A DNA stretch of 64,000 nt from Mesorhizobium sp. Z1-4 (GTDB taxonomy: Bacteria; Pseudomonadota; Alphaproteobacteria; Rhizobiales; Rhizobiaceae): NCBI RefSeq assembly GCF_004000235.1, contig NZ_RCIO01000001.1, forward strand, positions 124,001 through 188,000. Direction: 5' to 3'. Below the pieces are notes generated by a model. That model did no database searches. It was not told the origin of the DNA and worked only from the letters and a program-made list of their open reading frames with translations. Each line of letters starts with the position of its first letter. Position 1 is the stretch's first letter. Shown here piece after piece: positions 35,713-45,088 of the stretch. Both the position numbers and the translations under genes were made by a program.

Positions 35713-36603
35713 ATGACACATGTCACAGCTCCGATTTTTGGCATCGATGGCGGCGGCACAGGCTGCCGGGCGATTGCATTGTCCGAGCGGGGCGAGTTTC
35801 TGGGTGAGGCCGAAACCGGCTCGGCAAATGTGATGACCAATTTCGCCGGTGCGGTCGACAATGTCACCAAGGCTTGCCGGCTGGCGCTGTCCGCGGCCGG
35901 GCTTTCCGAAGCGCTGATCGCGAAAGGACATGCATTCGTCGGCGTGGCGGGGGCGAATGTCGGCAGCCGCGGCGCCGACTTCGAACAGGCACTGCCCTTC
36001 GAAAAAAGCATTGTGGAAACCGATGCGCGGATTGCACTGCAGGGCGCTGTCGGCGATGCGGACGGCGTCGTCGCAATTATCGGAACGGGTTCCGCGTTCA
36101 TTGCCAAGTCAGGCAAAGCGATCAGGACGGCCGGCGGATGGGGATTCGTCGTGGGGGACCTGGGCAGTGGAGCGCGGCTCGGACGACAGCTTCTCGAAGA
36201 AGCGCTCCTGGCCCACGACCATGTGCGCGCAACGACACCGATCACCGCCCACGTACTGAACGACTTCCGCAACAATCCGCAGACGGTAGTCGAATATGCG
36301 CATTCTGCGAGCCCCGGCGATTTCGGCCGGTTCGCGCCGCTTGTGCTGGAATTTGCGGAGCGCAAAGATCCCACCGCCCAACGCATCATGGCATTGGCGG
36401 TTCAGGACGTCGAAGAAGCACTGAGTGCGATCGTCGACGACAAAACCGAACGGCTTTGCCTTCTCGGGGGGCTGGGCAGGCGCTATCGCGGTTTCCTGTC
36501 GGAGCGGTTTGCCAAAATTCTGGCAGACCCGCAGGGGTCGGCCGTTGACGGCGCAGTGGCTCTTGCGCGTCAGAACTTCCTGGCCGGGAGCACCGCCCGA
36601 TGA
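35713..36603 (+). CDS. BadF/BadG-type amino-sugar kinase (N-acetylglucosamine/MurNAc kinase-like)
   Basis: The 296-residue ASKHA-fold kinase has PIFGIDGGGTGCRAIALS (phosphate 1 loop), AVGDADGVVAIIGTGSAFIA (phosphate 2) and GWGFVVGDLGSGARLGRQLL. Family members phosphorylate GlcNAc at C6 (eukaryotic NAGK type), and MurK of Clostridium acetobutylicum, from the same family, acts on both MurNAc and GlcNAc. The MurQ neighbour makes a MurNAc-competent kinase plausible. No ribosome-binding site precedes ATG 35713; a -10-like box is only 7 bases upstream, suggesting a leaderless transcript. The last 4 bases overlap the regulator gene. Confidence 0.88.
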   Translation: MTHVTAPIFGIDGGGTGCRAIALSERGEFLGEAETGSANVMTNFAGAVDNVTKACRLALSAAGLSEALIAKGHAFVGVAGANVGSRGADFEQALPFEKSIVETDARIALQGAVGDADGVVAIIGTGSAFIAKSGKAIRTAGGWGFVVGDLGSGARLGRQLLEEALLAHDHVRATTPITAHVLNDFRNNPQTVVEYAHSASPGDFGRFAPLVLEFAERKDPTAQRIMALAVQDVEEALSAIVDDKTERLCLLGGLGRRYRGFLSERFAKILADPQGSAVDGAVALARQNFLAGSTAR

Positions 36604-37370
36604 CGGACGATCTGGCGCAGATGCTTGACCAGGAAAGCTGGAACCGCAAGGGCGGCGGGCCGCTCTATGTGCAACTGCGCGGCCATATCGAGAGCGCGAT
36701 CAGGGCCGGCGCACTGAAGCCCGGACAGGCTCTTCCCTCCGAGCGCGAACTCGCCGAGCTGAGCGGCATTTCGCGGATTACGGTCCGCAAGGCGGTGCAG
36801 GACCTCGCCCGCAGTGGCCTGGTGGTCCAGCGCCAAGGCTCAGGTACATCGGTTGCGCCGACCCTCAACCGTGTCGAACAGTCCCTGTCGCGCCTCACCT
36901 CCTTCAGCGAAGATATGGCATTGCGCGGCAAGGAAGTGCGTTCGCAGTGGCTGGAACGCGGCCTGTTCGCTCCTTCGGTGAATGAAACGGTAGTGCTGGG
37001 TCTCAAGCCCCACGGGCAGGTGGCGCGCATTTCACGGCTTCGGCTCGCCGACGACATTCCACTGGCGATCGAGCGCGCTTCGCTGTCTACCGACCACCTG
37101 CCCGACCCGGAAAACGTGCAGAGTTCGCTCTACGCCCATCTCGACAGCCGGGGCTGCAAACCGGTCCGCGCGATCCAGCGAATCCGGGCTGTCAGCCTGG
37201 ACCCTGCCGACGCGGCCCTGCTCGACGTGGAGGAGGACGCAGCGGGGCTGAGCATCGAGCGCGTATCCTACCTGGCCAGCGGGCAGGTCGTGGAATTCAC
37301 CCAATCCAAATATCGAGGCGATGCCTATGAGTTCATCGCCGAGTTGCAGATACCTGGAGGGACGCATTGA
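36600..37370 (+). CDS. GntR-family regulator of the HutC/UTRA type (NagQ/DasR-like)
   Basis: The 256-residue protein has an N-terminal winged helix (PLYVQLRGHIESAIRAGALK, then GQALPSERELAELSGISRIT for the recognition helix). A C-terminal UTRA ligand domain follows (SLSRLTSFSEDMALRGKEVR, and IERVSYLASGQVVEFTQSKY at the end). UTRA domains bind amino-sugar phosphates in NagR/DasR proteins. It overlaps the kinase gene by ATGA and the SIS gene by TTGA, so the four-gene unit is translationally coupled. It is the probable repressor of both divergent operons through the paired TGGTA sites. Confidence 0.93.
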   Translation: MTDDLAQMLDQESWNRKGGGPLYVQLRGHIESAIRAGALKPGQALPSERELAELSGISRITVRKAVQDLARSGLVVQRQGSGTSVAPTLNRVEQSLSRLTSFSEDMALRGKEVRSQWLERGLFAPSVNETVVLGLKPHGQVARISRLRLADDIPLAIERASLSTDHLPDPENVQSSLYAHLDSRGCKPVRAIQRIRAVSLDPADAALLDVEEDAAGLSIERVSYLASGQVVEFTQSKYRGDAYEFIAELQIPGGTH

Positions 37371-38404
37371 CCGACGTGCCCAGCGCCACTTTGATGCGGC
37401 AAGAGGTCGGCGAAATTCCCGACGCCATCGGCCGGCTGCTTGACGCTGCGCCTGCGATGATCGAGCCGGCCGCGATCGAAATCAGACGCACGCGGCCGAA
37501 GCTGATCGCAACGATCGCACGCGGTTCGTCCGATCACTGCGCCACCTATCTCAAATACGCGTTCGAAATCGAAGCCGGCATTCCCGTAGCCTCGCTCGGC
37601 CCGTCGGTCGCTTCGATCTACGGTTCGCGGCTGCGGCTCAGCGAATGCGCCAGCATTTCGATATCCCAGTCCGGCATGAGCCCCGACATCGTGGAGGCTA
37701 CGCGCGCCGCACGGGATGGCGGCGCCGTGGTCGTGTCGATTACCAACACTTCGCACTCACCGCTTGCGGCCGTTTCGGACCATACGTTCGATATCGCCGC
37801 AGGCCCCGAAAAAAGCGTTGCGGCCACGAAGACCTTCGTAAACTCGCTGGTCGCAGGCCTGCTCCTGCTCGGTTACTGGCGTGCCGATCAGGAGTTGCTC
37901 GAGGCTCTTGCCAGATTGCCCGAACAATGCGGTCGCGCGCTGGCGTGCGACTGGAGCCCGCTGCTGGAGCGCCTGAAGGCTGCCGATTCGCTCTATGTGC
38001 TGGGCCGCGGCCCATCGTTTGCCATCGCAAATGAAGTCGCGCTCAAATTCAAGGAAACCTGTCAAATCCAGGCCGAGGCGTACAGCGCCGCGGAGGTGAT
38101 GCACGGGCCGGTCTCGATCGTTCAGGCCGGCTTCCCGGTCCTTGCCCTTGCCGGCCGGGACGCCTCGCTCAACTCGACATTGAGCGCGGCCGATTCGCTT
38201 GCCGCCAACAAGGCAGACGTGTTCGTGACAGCTGACGGAGCTGAGGGGCCCGCGCTGCTGGACACGGTTGCGTCCGGCCATCCGCTGACCGATCCCATTC
38301 TGACCCTGGTGAGTTTCTACGCGTTTGTCGAGGCGCTGGCCCGTGCAAGGGGACGCAACCCCGATACGCCGCCAAATCTGAAGAAAGTGACGCAGACGGC
38401 ATGA
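37367..38404 (+). CDS. SIS-domain protein, glucosamine-6-phosphate deaminase NagB-II type
   Basis: The 345-residue protein carries two SIS domains like the isomerase half of GlmS but no glutaminase domain. ARGSSDHCATYLKYAFEIEA opens the first; SISQSGMSPDIVEATRAARD is the sugar-phosphate loop; the second has LYVLGRGPSFAIANEVALKF with KETCQIQAEAYSAAEVMHGP. NagB-II proteins convert glucosamine-6-phosphate to fructose-6-phosphate and ammonia and replace the classical NagB in many alphaproteobacteria. The start is TTG 37367, overlapping the regulator stop, with GGAGGG upstream. Confidence 0.88.
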   Translation: MTDVPSATLMRQEVGEIPDAIGRLLDAAPAMIEPAAIEIRRTRPKLIATIARGSSDHCATYLKYAFEIEAGIPVASLGPSVASIYGSRLRLSECASISISQSGMSPDIVEATRAARDGGAVVVSITNTSHSPLAAVSDHTFDIAAGPEKSVAATKTFVNSLVAGLLLLGYWRADQELLEALARLPEQCGRALACDWSPLLERLKAADSLYVLGRGPSFAIANEVALKFKETCQIQAEAYSAAEVMHGPVSIVQAGFPVLALAGRDASLNSTLSAADSLAANKADVFVTADGAEGPALLDTVASGHPLTDPILTLVSFYAFVEALARARGRNPDTPPNLKKVTQTA

Positions 38405-39591
38405 GCGGCACGGCGAACATCACCGCGCGGCGCCTGTTCGATGGCGAGACGATGCATGAAAATGCAACGCTGGTGATCGAAGACGGCCTTGTCGCGGAAA
38501 TCGTTCCGGCCGACCGGGCACAAGCCGGGGAAAACGGCCCCGGCTTCACGACCGGTATGGTTGTCCCCGGTTTCGTCGACCTTCAGGTCAATGGCGGCGG
38601 CGGCTATCTGCTCAACGACGATCCCTCCGTGGAAACGATACGTGAGATCTGCGCAGCTCATATCCGCCTCGGCACGACATCGATCCTGCCGACGCTGATC
38701 ACCGACGGCGTCGACAAGGTGCGTGCCACAATCGACGCGGCGATCGCAGCGCACCGTGCAGAGGTGCCGGGCTTTCTCGGACTGCATCTTGAGGGACCGC
38801 ATCTCTCGATCACACGCAAGGGTGCCCACTATGCCGCCCTGATGCGGGAGATGTCGTCTCAGGATATGAAGCTGCTCATCGACGCGGCAGCGCAGTTGCC
38901 GCATCTGATGGTTACGCTGGCGCCGGAAGTGGTTTCAGCAGAACAGATAGGGGCACTCGCCAGGGCCGGCGTGGTGGTCAGCCTCGGTCATTCCGACTGC
39001 AGCGCCGCCGTTGCCCTTGAAGCCGCCGAAGCGGGCGCAAGCTGCGTGACACATCTCTTCAACGCCATGAGCCCCCTTTCCCACCGCGAACCGGGTCTTG
39101 TGGGGGCTGCGCTCGAAAGCGGCAAACTGAGTGCCGGTCTCATCGCCGACGGTTATCACGTCGATCCGATAGCCATAAGGGTCGCCCTGGCGTCCAAACG
39201 CCGTCCCGGCCACCTGTTCCTGGTCAGCGACGCAATGTCGGTGACAGGATCGGACCTCACCTCGTTCACGCTGGCGTCGCAGAAGATATTCCGCCGGGAC
39301 GGGCGCCTGACCCAGGAGGACGGTACGCTGGCAGGCGCGGATCTCGACATGCGCATGGCGGTCAAGTTCATGGTCGAGACAGTCGGACTGGGCGTCGAGG
39401 AAACCTTGCGGATGGCGACCGGATATCCGGCAGCGTGCATGCGCGGGTCGGCCAGAGCCGGCCATCTGAAGCCCGGTTCGCCGGCGGACTTCATTCATCT
39501 GAGCGACGCATTCGATCTGGAAGGCGTATGGCTGCGCGGCGGCGCCGTCCAGAACCTCAATCCGCGTCCGGAACTTTCGCCTTCTGCCTGA
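38401..39591 (+). CDS. nagA: N-acetylglucosamine-6-phosphate deacetylase
   Basis: NagA hydrolyses GlcNAc-6-phosphate to glucosamine-6-phosphate and acetate. The 396-residue amidohydrolase shows PGFVDLQVNGGGG at the barrel start and GLHLEGPHLSITRKGAH with the metal-binding glutamate. VVSLGHSDCSAAVA and CVTHLFNAMSPLSHREPG supply the histidines, and LFLVSDAMSVTG the catalytic Asp. It overlaps the SIS gene by ATGA and ends the operon. MurQ, kinase, SIS deaminase and NagA give a complete route to fructose-6-phosphate. Confidence 0.96.
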   Translation: MSGTANITARRLFDGETMHENATLVIEDGLVAEIVPADRAQAGENGPGFTTGMVVPGFVDLQVNGGGGYLLNDDPSVETIREICAAHIRLGTTSILPTLITDGVDKVRATIDAAIAAHRAEVPGFLGLHLEGPHLSITRKGAHYAALMREMSSQDMKLLIDAAAQLPHLMVTLAPEVVSAEQIGALARAGVVVSLGHSDCSAAVALEAAEAGASCVTHLFNAMSPLSHREPGLVGAALESGKLSAGLIADGYHVDPIAIRVALASKRRPGHLFLVSDAMSVTGSDLTSFTLASQKIFRRDGRLTQEDGTLAGADLDMRMAVKFMVETVGLGVEETLRMATGYPAACMRGSARAGHLKPGSPADFIHLSDAFDLEGVWLRGGAVQNLNPRPELSPSA

Positions 39592-39609
39592 TCGCGGCAG
39601 CGGATCGCA

Positions 39610-40407
39610 TCATGCCTTGTAGCGCGCCATGAGCTCGCGCAGGTTCGAAACATTCATCCGGCGATAGGCGTTCTTGCGGTGCGTGATAACCGTGGTTTCC
39701 GCGATGTCCAGAATTTCTGCTATCTCGGCAGCGGTGCGGCCCTTGATCGCCATTGCCGCCACTTCGCGCTCGCGGTCGGTGAGGGCCGGATAGTTCAGCG
39801 CCAGCCGGACCTGGATATCGTTTCCCCGCCACACCGTCCCTTTCAGCGTGAAGGCGACATGACGCTCCGTTGCCGCGAGCATGACACCGAGCACCGCGAT
39901 CAACCTGTCATAGCCGCTCTCTGCAAACGCCTCGTTTTCCTGCGCACGGTAGAGACTGATTGCCATGCCGTAATCGCGGCGACGCCTGATCAGCGATATC
40001 CGCGACCCGATGCCGGCCTGCTCGTAGCAGTCGCGTCTATAGGTAAATGAGGTAATGCTCTGCGCGGTCTGCACCGTGAATATGTCGCCGCTCCAGTCCC
40101 GGCTGGTCAACAGAGTGGAATTACGGTCATCGGCGGCGTGCCGGCTGTAGTTCCGCGCCGCTATTTCGGCGCGGCGCTTCCCGGCGACGGAAGCTGTCCC
40201 GACAAGAAGCGGTGTGTCCCTGTCGCCCATGCAGAACACCGAAACCAGATCGGCGGCGGCGGTTGCCTGGCCGAAAATCATCAGGGCATCGACGAATTGC
40301 GGCTGACCGATCGCCGCCATCAGGGCGGAGACGACCCCGGTTTCAAGATTGGCGCTGGGCAACGCACCTGAAAGCCGCCGTTCGAGCAACATGCGGCTAG
40401 CTTCCAC
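39610..40407 (-). CDS. LuxR-type transcriptional regulator with unassigned sensory domain
   Basis: The 265-residue protein ends in a clear LuxR/GerE helix-turn-helix: LTDREREVAAMAIKGRTAAE followed by IAEILDIAETTVITHRKNAY. The first 190 residues lack a receiver or an obvious autoinducer domain motif and contain SVFCMGDRDTPLLVGTAS and FTYRRDCYEQAGIGSRISLI. The start is GTG 40407 or ATG 40392. It converges on nagA and shares its direction with the ferredoxin reductase gene just upstream (17-base gap), so it may be cotranscribed with that reductase. The signal it senses is unknown. Confidence 0.85.
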   Translation of the reverse strand: MEASRMLLERRLSGALPSANLETGVVSALMAAIGQPQFVDALMIFGQATAAADLVSVFCMGDRDTPLLVGTASVAGKRRAEIAARNYSRHAADDRNSTLLTSRDWSGDIFTVQTAQSITSFTYRRDCYEQAGIGSRISLIRRRRDYGMAISLYRAQENEAFAESGYDRLIAVLGVMLAATERHVAFTLKGTVWRGNDIQVRLALNYPALTDREREVAAMAIKGRTAAEIAEILDIAETTVITHRKNAYRRMNVSNLRELMARYKA

Positions 40408-40424
40408 CAGACCGGCGTCTCACG

Positions 40425-41234
40425 CTAGCCCACGAATGCCCTCTCGATGACAAACTGGCCCGGATCCGCGTTCGAGCCCTCCTGAAACCCCCTGCCCTCG
40501 CATACCGCTTTCAGCGTCTGAAGCATGGCCATTGACCCGCAGATCATGACCCTGTCGGTCTCGGGCGAGAGCTCCCCACCAGCAATTCCGGCCAGCCGCC
40601 CATCCTCGATCCAGGCATCGATCCGCCCGCTGTTTTCGAAAGGCTCCCGCGTTGCGGCCGGGATGTGATGGAGTTTGTCGCGGCAGAGTTCGGCGAGAAA
40701 CTCGTGCTCCCTCACCGATCGCACAAGGTCAATCCCGTATTGCAGTTCAGCTACTTCCCTGCATGTTTGAAGCAGGAACACGTGGTCGAATTTTTCGTAA
40801 ACCTCAGGGTCGCGGATGATGCTCGCGAATGGCGCAATGCCGGTTCCGGTCGAAAACAGAAAAAGCCGCTTGCCGGGCAGCAGCGCATCGAAAACAAGCG
40901 TGCCGACAGGCTTCGGGCGCATCAGAATATGGTCGCCCGGTGCAATCTCCTGAAGCCGGGACGTCAGCGGCCCATCCGGCACCTTGATCGAATAGAATTC
41001 CAGCTGCTCCTCCCAGTTGGGGGATGCTATCGAATAGGCGCGAAGCAGCGGCTTGCCGTTCACCTCGAGCCCGATCATCACGAACTCGCCCGACCGGAAC
41101 CGAAACGACGCCTGCCGTTCGGTGGTGAATGCAAAAAGGCGGTCCGTGTAGTGCCGGACCGAGAGCACGCGCGGCGCGAGAAAGCCGTCTGGCGGATTTG
41201 CCGGGTCAATTTTCGCCGCTACCGATTGGCTCAT
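40425..41234 (-). CDS. fpr: Ferredoxin-NADP reductase (bacterial subclass)
   Basis: The 269-residue flavoenzyme moves electrons between NADPH and ferredoxin or flavodoxin. RFRSGEFVMIGLEV and LLRAYSIASPNWEE bind FAD (RxYS motif), LLPGKRLFLFSTGTGIAPFA binds NADP, and MICGSMAMLQ follows. The C-terminus ADPGQFVIERAFVG is typical of the bacterial FPR class. Two 7Fe-type ferredoxin genes lie at 43036 and 56047, and this enzyme could keep them reduced. It diverges from the nitroreductase gene at 41361 with a 126-base gap. Confidence 0.94.
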   Translation of the reverse strand: MSQSVAAKIDPANPPDGFLAPRVLSVRHYTDRLFAFTTERQASFRFRSGEFVMIGLEVNGKPLLRAYSIASPNWEEQLEFYSIKVPDGPLTSRLQEIAPGDHILMRPKPVGTLVFDALLPGKRLFLFSTGTGIAPFASIIRDPEVYEKFDHVFLLQTCREVAELQYGIDLVRSVREHEFLAELCRDKLHHIPAATREPFENSGRIDAWIEDGRLAGIAGGELSPETDRVMICGSMAMLQTLKAVCEGRGFQEGSNADPGQFVIERAFVG

Positions 41235-41360
41235 CGTCTTTCTCCCAAGGCCGTCGCTTTTCCGACAGCTAGCGGCGGCGGCCTCCGGTCCACTATCCTC
41301 ATTAATGAGGAATGCGCGACCCGGCGCCGCTGCCTAACACTGGCCGAAAAGGGAGGAACT

Positions 41361-42224
41361 GTGGTGGAGCAATCATTCCAACAGGTGATCCGCAATCGCA
41401 GGAGCGTGCGCAAGTTCGAACCGGGCAACGCGGTTGGCCGGGAAGTTCTTGAGCGCATCGTGGATTGCGGGCGCTGGGCGCCATCGGGTGCCAATGCCCA
41501 GTGTTTCGAGTTCATTGTCGTCGACACGCCTGACCTGCGCAATCAGGTCACCGAAGTTTTCCTGCGGCAGGCACAGCGGCTGGTCGACCACGCCAAGGGA
41601 TTTCCCGCCGTCAAGAAGACCTATCTCGCCAACACCGTGGCTATTGTCATTGTGCTTGGCGACCCGCGATGGAAAGTCTGTTTTCCGCAACCGACGACGG
41701 ATGGCTGGGAAGCGGAGTACCGCGACAACAACGAGGCGATCTTTCTGTGTTCGCTGGGCGCCGCCATCCAGAACATACAGCTCGGAGTGGCCGCGGAAGG
41801 GCTGACTTCAGCGTGGCTGTCCGGTGGCGGCGAAGACATAACCAACAAGGAACTGGCGGACCTTCTGGGCTATCCTGAGTGGATGAAGGCCTATGGAACG
41901 ATCCCGATCGGCATACCGGCCGCGACGCAGGACCGTCGCTACCGCAGGCCGCTGGCGCAATGCCTGCACTGGAACGGCTACAATCCGGCCCAGTTCCGCA
42001 CCCATGAGCAAGTGGACTTCTTCGAAAGCACCTTGCGACCGTTCGCCATGTACCGCGACCGCGAGAATTTTCAGGACTGGGAAGATCGAACCGAGAAGCT
42101 CGGCGAGTGGGACGCCGCGTTCACTTCGGCCACACCCAATCCATCGGGAAAACTGCAGCCTGAAGCGGATTTCTCCGCACCGCGCACGCTTGGCCAGGCC
42201 ACGAAACGGCGTCAGAAAGACTGA
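41361..42224 (+). CDS. Nitroreductase-family flavoprotein
   Basis: The product (about 287 residues) has the nitroreductase FMN-binding core in its first 190 residues: VIRNRRSVRKFEPGNAVGRE, CGRWAPSGANAQCFEFIVVD, and AAIQNIQLGVAAEGLTSAWL. A C-terminal extension of about 90 residues (PLAQCLHWNGYNPAQFRTHE and beyond) is not part of the usual fold. Two adjacent GTG codons (41361, 41364) can start it; GGAGG at 41353-41357 suits the second slightly better. It is followed 12 bases later by a second flavoprotein gene. Substrate unknown. Confidence 0.85.
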   Translation: MVEQSFQQVIRNRRSVRKFEPGNAVGREVLERIVDCGRWAPSGANAQCFEFIVVDTPDLRNQVTEVFLRQAQRLVDHAKGFPAVKKTYLANTVAIVIVLGDPRWKVCFPQPTTDGWEAEYRDNNEAIFLCSLGAAIQNIQLGVAAEGLTSAWLSGGGEDITNKELADLLGYPEWMKAYGTIPIGIPAATQDRRYRRPLAQCLHWNGYNPAQFRTHEQVDFFESTLRPFAMYRDRENFQDWEDRTEKLGEWDAAFTSATPNPSGKLQPEADFSAPRTLGQATKRRQKD

Positions 42225-42236
42225 GGAGACAGCAGA

Positions 42237-42929
42237 ATGTTCGCCCGCGAGCATATTAAATACGAACCCGTCGATCTTCCCGACCGCGCGAACATGTCGG
42301 ACGAGGAGATGCGCGCCGCCGCCAAGGCGTTTTATGAAAACATGCGGCGGCGCCACACCGTGCGCGACTATTCGGACCGCCCGGTTTCGCGTGAGATCAT
42401 AGAAGACTGCGTTCGTACCGCCGGCACCGCACCGTCCGGAGCCAACCATCAGCCATGGCATTTTGTGGCAATTTCCGACCCGGCCTTCAAGAAACGCATC
42501 CGCGAGGCTGCCGAGGAAGAGGAGCGTCGATTCTACGAAGGCGGCGCGGGCGACGAATGGCTGAAAGCGCTCGAGCCAATCGGCACCAACGATCACAAGC
42601 CGCATCTGGAAGAGGCGCCGTGGCTGATCGTGATCTTCGCGCAGCGCTGGGGGCAGTTCGAGGACGGCACCAAATACAAAAACTACTACGTGCCCGAGAG
42701 CACAGGCATAGCCTGCGGCTTTCTGCTCGCGGCGCTTCATCAGGCGGGGCTTGTGTCCCTCACCCACACACCGAACCCGATGAAGTTTCTAAACCAGATG
42801 CTCTCGAGGCCCGACTCCGAAAAGCCGATCATGATCGTGGCGGTGGGCCACCCTTCAGAAAACGCGAAGGTTCCTGCCGTCGCCAAGCTGAAGCGCCCCC
42901 TCAACGACATTCTCACCATCGCTGAATAA
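42237..42929 (+). CDS. Nitroreductase-family protein resembling iodotyrosine deiodinase
   Basis: The 230-residue protein resembles the IYD subgroup of the nitroreductase fold: FYENMRRRHTVRDYSDRPVS, then CVRTAGTAPSGANHQPWHFV, and IREAAEEEERRFYEGG, which aligns with the lid Glu and Tyr of deiodinases. KPHLEEAPWLIVIFAQRWG, GIACGFLLAALHQAGLVSLT and HTPNPMKFLNQMLSRP follow. IYD enzymes reductively dehalogenate halotyrosines with FMN; bacterial relatives also act on other phenols. GAGGAG lies upstream of ATG 42237. Cotranscribed with the previous gene. Activity on halogenated substrates is inference from fold and motifs. Confidence 0.82.
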   Translation: MFAREHIKYEPVDLPDRANMSDEEMRAAAKAFYENMRRRHTVRDYSDRPVSREIIEDCVRTAGTAPSGANHQPWHFVAISDPAFKKRIREAAEEEERRFYEGGAGDEWLKALEPIGTNDHKPHLEEAPWLIVIFAQRWGQFEDGTKYKNYYVPESTGIACGFLLAALHQAGLVSLTHTPNPMKFLNQMLSRPDSEKPIMIVAVGHPSENAKVPAVAKLKRPLNDILTIAE

Positions 42930-43035
42930 GAGCGGCCGCGTACCGGCGAATGCGTCCGGTGCCCCTGTCGAAAGAACCCGAAACGGCCGGCATCACCCCA
43001 TGATGCCGGCGACGACCAAGGCATGGAGCGCTTGA

Positions 43036-43362
43036 ATGACCTATGTCGTGACCGACAATTGCGTTGCCTGCAAATATACCGACTGCGTGGAAGTCTGCCC
43101 CGTGGACTGCTTCTACGAGGGCGAGCTCATGCTGGTCATCAACCCCGACGAATGCATCGATTGCGGCGTCTGCGAACCGGAGTGCCCGGCGGACGCCATA
43201 AAGCCCGATACGGAAGGTGGGCTTGAAGATTGGGTGGCAATCAACCGCGATCTCTCAGCCAGGTGGCCGGTCATCAACACACGCAAAGACCCGCTTCCCA
43301 AAGCCGACGAGATGGACGGCGTCCCGAACAAATTCGAGACGCTCGTCGCCGCGAAGACCTGA
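43036..43362 (+). CDS. 7Fe-type ferredoxin, copy 1
   Basis: The 108-residue protein has the pattern of FdxA-type 3Fe-4S/4Fe-4S ferredoxins: [20 protein letters not shown] for the first cluster and [20 protein letters not shown] for the second. A tail of about 50 residues ends LVAAKT. Cluster ligands are intact. It follows the two flavoprotein genes by 106 bases on the same strand and converges on the urocanase gene. A close relative lies at 56047-56370. Confidence 0.94.
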   Translation: MTYVVTDNCVACKYTDCVEVCPVDCFYEGELMLVINPDECIDCGVCEPECPADAIKPDTEGGLEDWVAINRDLSARWPVINTRKDPLPKADEMDGVPNKFETLVAAKT

Positions 43363-43423
43363 ATTCGCCGGTACGCGGCTATCAGCGTGAGCCTGGTCCT
43401 GGTTGCCTGGCGCGGCTGCCGCC

Positions 43424-45084
<1,661 letters not shown>

Positions 45085-45088
<4 letters not shown>

